From: Saprospiraceae bacterium
GTDB lineage: Bacteria > Bacteroidota > Bacteroidia > Chitinophagales > Saprospiraceae
Assembly: GCA_041392805.1 (NCBI GenBank)
Contig: JAWKLJ010000001.1
Span: 3,906,001 to 3,970,000, forward strand
DNA: 64,000 nt
Direction of reading: 5' to 3'
This document shows positions 44,848 through 52,372 of this stretch, in pieces (positions within the stretch are counted from its first letter, which is position 1; each line of letters starts with the position of its first letter). A program made the translations under genes and the position numbers. The notes beneath the pieces are model-generated. The model saw only the letters and a list, made by a program, of their open reading frames with translations. It was not told the origin of the DNA and did not search any database.

Positions 44848-45837
44848 ATGTTATACGATAATCATGGCAGACTCATCAATTATGTAAGATTAGCAGTGAC
44901 GGACCGCTGCAACTTACGTTGTTTCTACTGCATGCCGGAGGAGGGGATCGACTATATTCCCAGAGATGAATTGCTCACCTATGAGGAGATGGAGCAAACG
45001 GTCCGACTATTGGTCGAAATGGGCGTTACCAAGCTTAGGATTACAGGTGGGGAACCGTTCGTTCGCAAAGGTATGATGGCATTTATGGAACGGCTAAGTC
45101 AAATAAAGGGTCTGGAGCAAATGCATTTGACAACGAATGGTACCTTAACGGCAGGATTAATTCCCGACTTGAAGCGCATTGGTTTTCGTTCGGTCAATTT
45201 GAGTATGGATACGATCAATAAAGCGCGTTTTTTTGAGATCACGCGCCGGGATTACTTCGATACCGTTTGGCAAACCTTTGAAGAATTGGTTGCCAATGAA
45301 ATGCCTACCAAAATAAATGCGGTGGTCATGGATGGTAAAAATATAGATGATGTCATCCCAATGGCTGAGTTGACGAAAGATTACCCCGTAAATATCCGAT
45401 TTATAGAAGAAATGCCGTTTAATGGAGAAGGGAGTCATTACCCGATATTAAACTGGAATGCGCAAAAAATATTAGCCTACCTTCAATCGCATTATCCCAA
45501 CCTGGAAAAGGTGCCTGATCCAAAGCATTCTACTTCGGCCAATTACCAAATCCCCGGCTACAAAGGGTCAATTGGCATTATTGCTGCCTACACTCGGTCT
45601 TTTTGTGGTTCCTGTAATCGCATCCGATTAACGCCCCAGGGTCTGTTGAAGACCTGTTTATACGATAATGGTGTGTTTAATATCAAAAATTTCATCCGCA
45701 ATGGGGCAACGGAGGAGGAGCTAAAAGGTGCGTTCCTTTCCGCGCTGGGCAATCGAGCCAAGGATGGGTTTGAGGCGGAGCGGCGTCGCGGTTTTGATCG
45801 GCCGGTTACAGAGTCGATGTCGACGATTGGAGGGTGA
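44848..45837 (+). CDS. moaA: GTP 3',8-cyclase MoaA
   Basis: Radical SAM enzyme for the first step of molybdopterin synthesis, converting GTP to 3',8-cyclo-7,8-dihydro-GTP. The first [4Fe-4S] cluster is on Cys21, Cys25 and Cys28 (TDRCNLRCFYCMP) and the second on Cys253, Cys256 and Cys270 (FCGSCNRIR and KTCLYDNG). The C-terminus is the conserved GG (Gly328-Gly329), required for activity. The length of 329 residues is normal. It is followed by moeA after 35 bases. No Moco riboswitch fold was recognised upstream; the strong hairpin at 44702-44770 belongs to the previous unit. Confidence 0.96.
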   Translation: MLYDNHGRLINYVRLAVTDRCNLRCFYCMPEEGIDYIPRDELLTYEEMEQTVRLLVEMGVTKLRITGGEPFVRKGMMAFMERLSQIKGLEQMHLTTNGTLTAGLIPDLKRIGFRSVNLSMDTINKARFFEITRRDYFDTVWQTFEELVANEMPTKINAVVMDGKNIDDVIPMAELTKDYPVNIRFIEEMPFNGEGSHYPILNWNAQKILAYLQSHYPNLEKVPDPKHSTSANYQIPGYKGSIGIIAAYTRSFCGSCNRIRLTPQGLLKTCLYDNGVFNIKNFIRNGATEEELKGAFLSALGNRAKDGFEAERRRGFDRPVTESMSTIGG

Positions 45838-45872
45838 GGTGGAAGTTGGAATATTAATACAAAAACAGGTGA

Positions 45873-47072
45873 ATGATTAGTGTACAAGAAGCGACGGATA
45901 TTATCTTACAATATCCCCAAATGTTGGAGACGGAGACGGTCCCCTTGATCGAAGCCATAGGCCGTGTATTGCGAGAAGATTTGTATGCAGATAGGCCATT
46001 TCCGCCTTATGATCGGGTCACGATGGATGGTATTGCCATAAAATATGAAGCGTTTGCGGCGGGCCAACGGCTATTTCCAATCGAAGGGATCATCGCGGCA
46101 GGGGACCCTGAAGGCGTGCTTTCGAATGCTGAGCATTGTGTAGAAATCATGACTGGAGCCGTTTTGCCTAAGGGAGCAGATATTGTGATCCGTTATGAAG
46201 ATATTGAACTTAAAGATGGAATGGCGAGGGTTACCATTGAAGACATTAAGTCGAGCCAAAATGTACACCGAAAAGGGACTGATAGGGCACAAGGGAGTAA
46301 AATTGTCTCGGCAGGGAAGCTCATTTCATCTGCAGAAATAGGCGTAGCAGCCACCATAGGGAAAGCAAATTTAAAGGTAGCTAAATTGCCTAAAACGGCT
46401 ATTGTCTCCACAGGGGATGAATTGGTCGATGTGACGGAGACGCCACTTCCTCACCAAATCCGCCGATCTAATGTCTATCGCCTACAAGCATCTCTGAAAC
46501 AACATGGCATTGTAGCTGATGCCTACCATATTATAGATGACCAAGCCATTACAGAGACTACCCTGGTGCAATTATTGGAAAAATATGATGTACTCTTATT
46601 GAGCGGTGGCGTTTCCAAGGGGAAATTTGATTTTGTACCAACGGCGATGGAAAACCTGGGCGTCAAAAAGCTTTTCCATCGTATCCAGCAGCGCCCGGGC
46701 AAGCCCTTTTGGTTTGGCCAAGCACCTAATGGCGCACTGGTTTTCGCCTTACCAGGAAATCCCGTTTCTTCTTTTATGTGTACCCAGCGGTATTTTTTCC
46801 CCTGGCTACGCAAGAGCTTAGGTCTTGCACCTTTAAATTTGCCTACTGCCCGGCTGGAAAAATCAATTACCTTCTTACCTGACCTGACCTACTTTTGCCA
46901 GGTATCCATCAGCTATGACCAAGAGGGACACCTTTTGGCTATCCCTGCGGAAGGTCACGGCTCTGGAGACCTCGCCAACTTGGCGGATGCCGATGCTTTT
47001 ATGGAGCTGCCAAACGGGAGTGATGTATTCCTGGCTGGAGCATGTTATCCGGTATTCTTCTATCGCTTGTAA
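45873..47072 (+). CDS. moeA: Molybdopterin molybdotransferase MoeA
   Basis: Inserts molybdate into adenylated molybdopterin, the last step of Moco formation. The 399-residue protein contains the family blocks RPFPPYDRVTMDGIA, GAVLPKGADIVIRYE, VSTGDELVD, LSGGVSKGKFDFV and ALPGNPVSSFM. It starts 35 bases after moaA and forms an operon with it. Other Moco genes (moaC, moaE, mobA) are not in this window. Confidence 0.95.
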   Translation: MISVQEATDIILQYPQMLETETVPLIEAIGRVLREDLYADRPFPPYDRVTMDGIAIKYEAFAAGQRLFPIEGIIAAGDPEGVLSNAEHCVEIMTGAVLPKGADIVIRYEDIELKDGMARVTIEDIKSSQNVHRKGTDRAQGSKIVSAGKLISSAEIGVAATIGKANLKVAKLPKTAIVSTGDELVDVTETPLPHQIRRSNVYRLQASLKQHGIVADAYHIIDDQAITETTLVQLLEKYDVLLLSGGVSKGKFDFVPTAMENLGVKKLFHRIQQRPGKPFWFGQAPNGALVFALPGNPVSSFMCTQRYFFPWLRKSLGLAPLNLPTARLEKSITFLPDLTYFCQVSISYDQEGHLLAIPAEGHGSGDLANLADADAFMELPNGSDVFLAGACYPVFFYRL

Positions 47073-47275
47073 GCTTTTTTATCTTTTTTCGAATTGGACC
47101 TTCAATGCAGATATAGGGCAAACTAGCATCTATGGTTTTTTGTAGTTTGCTAAATATTTTATCAATCATGACGAAGAATTAGCTATATTAGCGACTAAAT
47201 TCTCTTGCAGATAATTCTAAAAATAAGTTAGTCTGCTTACTAGCAATCGTTCTCTAAAATCTAAAACATAGTAGC

Positions 47276-48325
47276 ATGAAAAGCTTGACACTATTTAGCG
47301 TTCTCTTTTTATTGGCGACGCTCGACCTGATTGGACAAACTTGCTACATTCAAAAATTAGATGCTTCAGGTATCGATGTAACTCCCTATCAAAACGATCT
47401 AAACGCTGCTGCCTGCGAATTACAAAGCTCCTTTCCTTCTGAATTTCAGAACAGTTTTAAGGTTTTCGGTTATGGATATTATCGGATTTTAACCTCAGTG
47501 AACGAGGACCAGAACAGTCTGCCTAGTTTTGAAGCATCAAAGGTTCAGGCTCAAGCTGAGAGCGATTATTATCTACTCATTGGGAAGCAAAGTACCGACG
47601 CCGGTATTTATTTGAAGTTTTGGGTAGACGTTAAGCTACCTGAAACTGGTGACTTCGCCTGTTTAACGGAGTCATTTCGCTTGCTGATCACTGAAAAGGT
47701 GAGGCAAGCCATTGAAAGTAATTATGACGCCAGAGGAAGATTTTATCCAGAATATGCCCAAGCGGAAATGGCTGGCATGCAAGAGCTAGAGCGAATCGTA
47801 AACAACATCAAAAATGGGCAATGCTGTGAGTTTGGCGCAAAAGAGATTCTGGATGTTCTAGCGGATTTGGATTTTGTCGGGTTTCCCTGCGTTATTTATG
47901 ATCAACCGGCATTCAGACCAAATAGCAGCCAAGGACAAGGGCGCTCTCCTATTGAAATTACCGATCATGCCCAACTCAATTTCGAGATACAGGAGGTTTT
48001 CATCAATACTAATCAGGTACTTTTCGATTTGTTGACCAATCTTTCCGTTCAGGGATATATTGGTAAGGGCTTCATTACCAAGAATGAAAACTTCTGTGAC
48101 AACAACAAGTTTGATGATGTCAAGGACAGCTACCAGGCTGACCTTTCCGACTATGATATCTGGTATCACATTTGGGATAACCCAGTTGCGGGAGAAGAGG
48201 ATATTGTATTTATCAAAAGCGAGAAATTTGATGAAATTCAAGAAGCGGTTAATGTTACTTCCTTACCTGTAAATGATGGCAATTTTGAATGGCTGGATAA
48301 AACGACCTTGAGAAATTACGTGTAA
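47276..48325 (+). CDS. Secreted N-terminal part of a polymorphic-toxin-like protein
   Basis: Protein of 349 residues with a signal peptide (about 1-21, LDLIGQTC). The next 300 residues match no family that I recognise; they include FGYGYYRILTS, an acidic region, and the end FEWLDKTTLRNYV. The stop TAA at 48323-48325 is in the same frame as the nuclease-like part that follows to 48901, and no ATG starts that part before its residue 93, so the two were almost surely one 541-codon gene. Whether the stop is real inactivation, a readthrough site or a sequencing error is not decided. It stands first in the toxin/immunity cluster, 203 bases after moeA. Confidence 0.7.
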   Translation: MKSLTLFSVLFLLATLDLIGQTCYIQKLDASGIDVTPYQNDLNAAACELQSSFPSEFQNSFKVFGYGYYRILTSVNEDQNSLPSFEASKVQAQAESDYYLLIGKQSTDAGIYLKFWVDVKLPETGDFACLTESFRLLITEKVRQAIESNYDARGRFYPEYAQAEMAGMQELERIVNNIKNGQCCEFGAKEILDVLADLDFVGFPCVIYDQPAFRPNSSQGQGRSPIEITDHAQLNFEIQEVFINTNQVLFDLLTNLSVQGYIGKGFITKNENFCDNNKFDDVKDSYQADLSDYDIWYHIWDNPVAGEEDIVFIKSEKFDEIQEAVNVTSLPVNDGNFEWLDKTTLRNYV

Positions 48326-48901
48326 AATACTTACTGCCCAAGCTGTTCTTCTGGGCAGTTGGAAAATGAAACAGGGAATCGATTTGAAGAAGCCTGGCAC
48401 CGGTATGCTATTTCTAATTTTAATCTCTTTGGATGGAATTATAGATCTTTTCCACAAAGTGTAACTGTTCCTGGGGTCAGAAATACTACTCCTGATGGTT
48501 GGTCAAATTCTATTTGCGGTAGAGGAACAAACCCCATTATTTACCCTGACGCCAGATGGTATGAAGTAAAAGCAAAGGAAGGGCATATTTACAATTCAAC
48601 AAGTAGTGGTCAAATTGAAAGCCATATCGTCGCCATGGGATTGGCAACTACTATTCAACCTGCACGTCAAGCAAATTGTGCAATACTTTCAATTATCACT
48701 ACAAGTAATTGCAATGTAGTTGCATCGGTTTATAAAACCGGAGGAAGAAACCGTATTCAAGTAAACCATTGGTATGCACAATATTTTATTGACAATTTAG
48801 GTCGCATGAAGATCCAGTTTAGGCTATATCTTCCTTGTTTTTTTGGACTATTCGAATATCAAAACCCTGGGGATTTAACTGTAAATCCAACGATATTATA
48901 G
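48326..48901 (+). pseudogene. C-terminal nuclease-like toxin domain, separated by an in-frame TAA
   Basis: In-frame continuation of the secreted gene at 47276. It begins NTYCPSCSSGQLENETGNRF, with a CxxC pair, and about 190 codons later ends in TIL. YPDARWYEVKAKEG contains the D-x4-E-x-K pattern of PD-(D/E)XK nucleases (Asp64, Glu69 and Lys71 when numbered from the TTG at 48359), and GQIESHI follows as a possible motif IV. The only early start is that TTG; the first ATG comes after residue 92. The immunity-like gene begins 4 bases after its stop. Inference: secreted DNA-cutting toxin carried as the C-terminal tip of a larger effector. A restriction-like housekeeping enzyme is less likely, given the secreted leader and the immunity-like neighbour. 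Confidence 0.65.
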
Positions 48902-48905
48902 AATT

Positions 48906-49601
48906 ATGAAGTATCAAGTTTTACCGACAATAGAAGCAAATAGAATTGCGCTTAAAGACAGCCCGAAAGCTCCAAATCGAATGGAAGAGATAACTTCTTG
49001 CGCTGTTTTCACCTTAAAAAATGGTGGGGCGATACTTATTCCTTTTGATTCTTCAACGGGAGCCATCTTTGACAAACTTGAAGATTGTTTAAGCCTTATA
49101 GAACGGGGCAGAATTGATGAAATAAGGACTGGGAATTTTCTTGAAACCCAAAAAGAAGAAATGCTGAAAATTGCTAAGGAATACACCAAATTTATTTCAC
49201 TTCTGGAAGAAAAAATCGGACGAGATTTTGAAGTAACTACAAATGTTGAATATCTAAAAAGACTAAATAGGGACTTATTGAAATTTGGAAAACAACGAAT
49301 AAAAGAGTCGCAAGAAATTCAGCTCAGCCTTGGAATATATTTAGGTGCGATCTTAAAAAAGATCGTTGATGGGAAGTGGGAAGTCGAAGAAATAAATAAG
49401 GGATCAAAGTATAACTATTATATTCCATTTATTCGAGATTCAGGAGGTAAAACGTACCTATTATGGAATAAGATTTCAGCATCTCTTTCAAGTAATAAAA
49501 AATTTGACTTAATTGACTTTATAAGAAGCAGTACGTTTTTTGGGAACATTGATATATCCAAAGATGAAATCAGGAAAAAACCATCATCTGAGATGAATTA
49601 G
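48906..49601 (+). CDS. Immunity-like protein 1
   Basis: Cytoplasmic protein of 231 residues, unknown family, with no signal or membrane segment. MKYQVLPTIEANRI and EEITSCAVF, then ILIPFDSSTGAIF in the first third, and a mostly helical, charged remainder. It begins 4 bases after the toxin stop and has a paralogue at 49829 and a collapsed copy at 50528, the usual layout of immunity genes to a swapping toxin tip. The low-GC, lysine-rich coding differs from the surrounding genes, which suggests transfer. The role is inferred from position and duplication only. Confidence 0.7.
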   Translation: MKYQVLPTIEANRIALKDSPKAPNRMEEITSCAVFTLKNGGAILIPFDSSTGAIFDKLEDCLSLIERGRIDEIRTGNFLETQKEEMLKIAKEYTKFISLLEEKIGRDFEVTTNVEYLKRLNRDLLKFGKQRIKESQEIQLSLGIYLGAILKKIVDGKWEVEEINKGSKYNYYIPFIRDSGGKTYLLWNKISASLSSNKKFDLIDFIRSSTFFGNIDISKDEIRKKPSSEMN

Positions 49602-49832
49602 GCAAATTGTGCAATACTTTCAATTATCACTACAAGTAATTGCAATGTAGCTGCATCGGTTTATAAAACCGGAGAAAGAAACCGCATTCAGATAAACCAT
49701 TGGTATGCACAATATTTCATTGACAATTTAGGTCGCATGAAGGTGCAATTCAAGCTTTATCTCCCTTGTTTCTTTGGGTTACTCGAATACCAAAACCCTG
49801 GAGATTTCACTGTAAACCCCACGATATTATGA
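49602..49832 (+). pseudogene. Orphan duplicate of the toxin C-terminal tip
   Basis: 231 bases, starting directly after the immunity 1 stop, that align without gaps to 48671-48901 (the last 76 codons plus stop of the toxin). In frame they read ANCAILSIITTSNCNVAASV to NPTIL, with only a few changes, for example ERNRIQINHW for GRNRIQVNHW. There is no start codon of its own, and the PD-(D/E)XK residues are not included. This is the typical mark of a displaced toxin tip after recombination. Confidence 0.8.
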
Positions 49833-50512
49833 GTTATCAAATTCTATTCACAACAGAAGCGAACCAACTTATTAGTAAGGATAGAAAAAATGAATTTCCG
49901 CGTGTCGAAGAAATCACTTCTTGCGCAGTTTATAAACTGACTAATGGCAGTACAATCTTAATACCATTCGATTCTTCTACAAGTGCATTGTTTCACACAT
50001 TTGAAGAGTGCTTATCGTTTATCGAAGGTGACAAAATACAAGAGGTTAGAACCGGCAATCAATTTGAATTGGTAAAAGAAAAAGTTCTAAACATTGAAGA
50101 AACTTGGACTGAATTTATTACAGTTTTAGCAGATAAGTTAAACCGAAAAATAGAGGTCTGTAGTAATAAAGCTTATTTGATGGAGTTGAATAAGGACATC
50201 ATGAAATATGGTAAACGTAAAGCCGAAAAAGACTTATATATTGAAATTGGTGTCTATTTATGTTGTGTTCTTAAAAAGATTGTAAGGGGTATCTGGGGTT
50301 TTCAAGAATATAATGTAAATACGCCATACAATTTTTTTATACCAGTAATCAAAGATGAAGCAGGTATTGAATACCAGTGCTGGAAAAAAATAGCTGAATC
50401 TTTTTATGAAAATCGCAGGTTTGATCTTGTTGAGTTCCTGAAATGGAGTTCAATCTACGTAAATGTCTCAGTAGAAAAAGAGGAAATAGAAAGAATGGAG
50501 CCACAAAAATGA
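49829..50512 (+). CDS. Immunity-like protein 2
   Basis: Paralogue of immunity 1, 227 residues, starting MSYQILFTTEANQLI; the ATG overlaps the TGA of the orphan tip (ATGA, 49829-49832), matching a toxin/immunity pair that moves together. The open frame extends upstream to 49766, but this belongs to the orphan tip in another frame. EEITSCAVYKL, TILIPFDSSTSALF and the C-terminal VSVEKEEIERME parallel the first copy with clear divergence. It is probably the immunity gene for the toxin whose tip remains at 49602. Confidence 0.72.
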   Translation: MSYQILFTTEANQLISKDRKNEFPRVEEITSCAVYKLTNGSTILIPFDSSTSALFHTFEECLSFIEGDKIQEVRTGNQFELVKEKVLNIEETWTEFITVLADKLNRKIEVCSNKAYLMELNKDIMKYGKRKAEKDLYIEIGVYLCCVLKKIVRGIWGFQEYNVNTPYNFFIPVIKDEAGIEYQCWKKIAESFYENRRFDLVEFLKWSSIYVNVSVEKEEIERMEPQK

Positions 50513-50527
50513 CCATGCACAGTTGAA

Positions 50528-50812
50528 ATGAATTACCAAATCCTATCGACGATTGAGGCAAGTAGAATTGCACTTAAAGACAGCCCAAAGACTCACGTTA
50601 TATATGAAAATCGAAAGTTTGATCGTATTGAGTTTCTGGAATGGCGTTCAATCTATATAAATGTCTCAGTAGAAAAAGAGGAAATAGAAAGTATGGAACC
50701 GCAAATTTCTATCCGAACTTTAAGCGCTGGATATTTCCTTCATTTCTTTTATATTTTTACCTTAGATGTCTTTATTCTGGGGCTGATTTCAGTCTGTATT
50801 ATTCGAAATTGA
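50528..50812 (+). pseudogene. Collapsed third immunity gene (chimeric remnant)
   Basis: Starts MNYQILSTIEASRIALKDSP, very like immunity 1 (IEANRIALKDSP), then jumps after about 23 residues to YENRKFDRIEFLEWRSIY and VSVEKEEIESMEPQ, very like the end of immunity 2. The middle, about 150 codons, is missing. The frame then runs on to 50812 through unrelated sequence, so the product would not be functional. It shows that recombination or deletion between immunity alleles has taken place here. Confidence 0.7.
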
Positions 50813-50823
50813 AAAAACAACAC

Positions 50824-52287
50824 ATGCAAAGGTTCATACTTATCACTTTTCTAGGTCTATTTCTTGTCATTACTGGTTGCAAAAATGCTAGTGAGCAAGC
50901 TGAAGCCACTGCAACCCAGCCACGTGGCACAAATAACCTCGCCTATAAATGGGGAGAAATGGCTTTAACGGCTACGGCCAACGATACAGAAACGTTTCGC
51001 CCAAGACCAACCATCACCTCTCGCTACCTGGGCCTAATTTTTACCGCCACCTTTGATGCTTGGTCCAGATATGATACCAGTGCAGTACCAGTCTATTTAA
51101 CACAGGTGGAGAGAAGGCCAGCGGACGAGCACACGCTCAAAAACAAAGAAATCGCCATAAGTTATGCTGCTTACAGAGCGATGAATGAGTATTATTTCTC
51201 AGATAGTGCGCTATTCAAAGCATTTATGGTGGAACTGGGATTTGATCCAAACAACCATTCGTTAGATCCAAGTACACCAGAAGGAATTGGCAATTTGGCA
51301 GCCCAAGCCGTTATTAAGAACAGAAAAAACGATGGTGCTAATCAATATGGTGAAGAAGAAGGCTCCAATGGTGAGCCCTATTTTAACTATATTGGCTACC
51401 AGCCCGTCAATTCTCCCGACAAAAATGTAGACATTAACCGATGGCAGCCAAAATATTTTTCTGATGGGAAAGGCGGCCAGTTTGCCCCAGAATGCTTAAC
51501 GCCTTTTTGGGATAAGGTAACGCCTATTGGGCTGAAGTCAGCAGACCAGTTTCGGCCTGGACCACCGCCTATGGTAGGATCAGAACAACTGAAAAAAGAA
51601 GTACAAGAAGTCATTGAATTACAAGCTTCCTTAACCGGCGAACAAAAGGCACTGGTTGAATTTATGCGGGACGGCCCTAAATCTGTACAACAAGCAGGCC
51701 ACTGGTTGAAATTTGCCCAGGATGTTTCCAGGAGAGATAATCATACCCTTGATGAAGATGTAAAAATGTATTTCCTAAACCAGGTTACCGCTATGGATGC
51801 CTTTATTGCTTCTTGGGATTCAAAGATGTATTACGACTATGCGCGTCCCTATGCCTTGGTACATAAATACTATGAAGATCAAGTGATTAAAGCCTGGGGA
51901 GGCCCTGAAAAAGGGATGGTAGATATGAAAGGACAACAATGGAGACCCTACTCACCTGAAACATTTTTATGCCCTCCATTTCCAAGTTATGTTTCTGGAC
52001 ATAGCACCATCAGCGGTGCTTGCGCCGAGGCACTCAAGCTGTTTACAGGGAGTGATGAATTTGGTGAAAAGGTCAGCTTGGTACCTGGTGCCTTAACAGA
52101 ACCTGATAACCTAGGTGATACCGTCGTCCTGGAGTTCCCTACTTTTACAGAAACCGCTGATATGGCAGGCATTTCAAGGGTATTAGGTGGCTATCACATC
52201 CAATCCGATAACATTGCAGGCCTTCAACTCGGAAGAGATGTCGCAAATGAAGTTTGGAGCTTTTATTTAAAACACCTTGGCGAGTAA
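50824..52287 (+). CDS. Vanadium-haloperoxidase/PAP2-like lipoprotein
   Basis: Exported lipoprotein of 487 residues; start chosen at 50824 (MQRFILITFLGLFLVITGCK, lipid-bearing Cys19) because the frame further upstream is the tail of the immunity remnant. It belongs to the PAP2/vanadate-dependent haloperoxidase superfamily: DYARPYALVHKYY, PSYVSGHSTISGA with His393, and ISRVLGGYHIQSDN with Arg452 and His458 provide the vanadate/phosphate pocket. Whether it oxidises halides or acts as a phosphatase cannot be told from the sequence. It is followed by the palindrome at 52293-52310 and an esterase-like lipoprotein. Confidence 0.85.
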   Translation: MQRFILITFLGLFLVITGCKNASEQAEATATQPRGTNNLAYKWGEMALTATANDTETFRPRPTITSRYLGLIFTATFDAWSRYDTSAVPVYLTQVERRPADEHTLKNKEIAISYAAYRAMNEYYFSDSALFKAFMVELGFDPNNHSLDPSTPEGIGNLAAQAVIKNRKNDGANQYGEEEGSNGEPYFNYIGYQPVNSPDKNVDINRWQPKYFSDGKGGQFAPECLTPFWDKVTPIGLKSADQFRPGPPPMVGSEQLKKEVQEVIELQASLTGEQKALVEFMRDGPKSVQQAGHWLKFAQDVSRRDNHTLDEDVKMYFLNQVTAMDAFIASWDSKMYYDYARPYALVHKYYEDQVIKAWGGPEKGMVDMKGQQWRPYSPETFLCPPFPSYVSGHSTISGACAEALKLFTGSDEFGEKVSLVPGALTEPDNLGDTVVLEFPTFTETADMAGISRVLGGYHIQSDNIAGLQLGRDVANEVWSFYLKHLGE

Positions 52288-52330
52288 TTAGAGACGGAAA
52301 TATTTCCGTCAAACTACTAATAGACGGAAA
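52287..52330. repeat. Palindromic element B (short form)
   Basis: GACGGAAATATTTCCGTC (52293-52310) is a perfect 18-bp palindrome directly after the haloperoxidase stop. Read on the minus strand it is GTAGTTT + palindrome + TCTAA, the joined ends of the 135-bp element at 38365-38500. A further GACGGAAA follows at 52323-52330. Confidence 0.6.
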
Positions 52331-52372
52331 CCGTGTATATAATACCATATTTGAATAAACTAATTCAGATAA

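Noticed and set aside
47276..50812. Type VI secretion, Rhs or contact-dependent inhibition system
   Set aside because: No Rhs/YD repeats, filamentous haemagglutinin repeats, PAAR or VgrG, nor T6SS structural genes are in the window; only the toxin-tip and immunity layout is supported.
50641..50823. Extended N-terminus of the haloperoxidase-like protein
   Set aside because: The stretch is the immunity remnant read in another frame; the lipoprotein signal starts at 50824.
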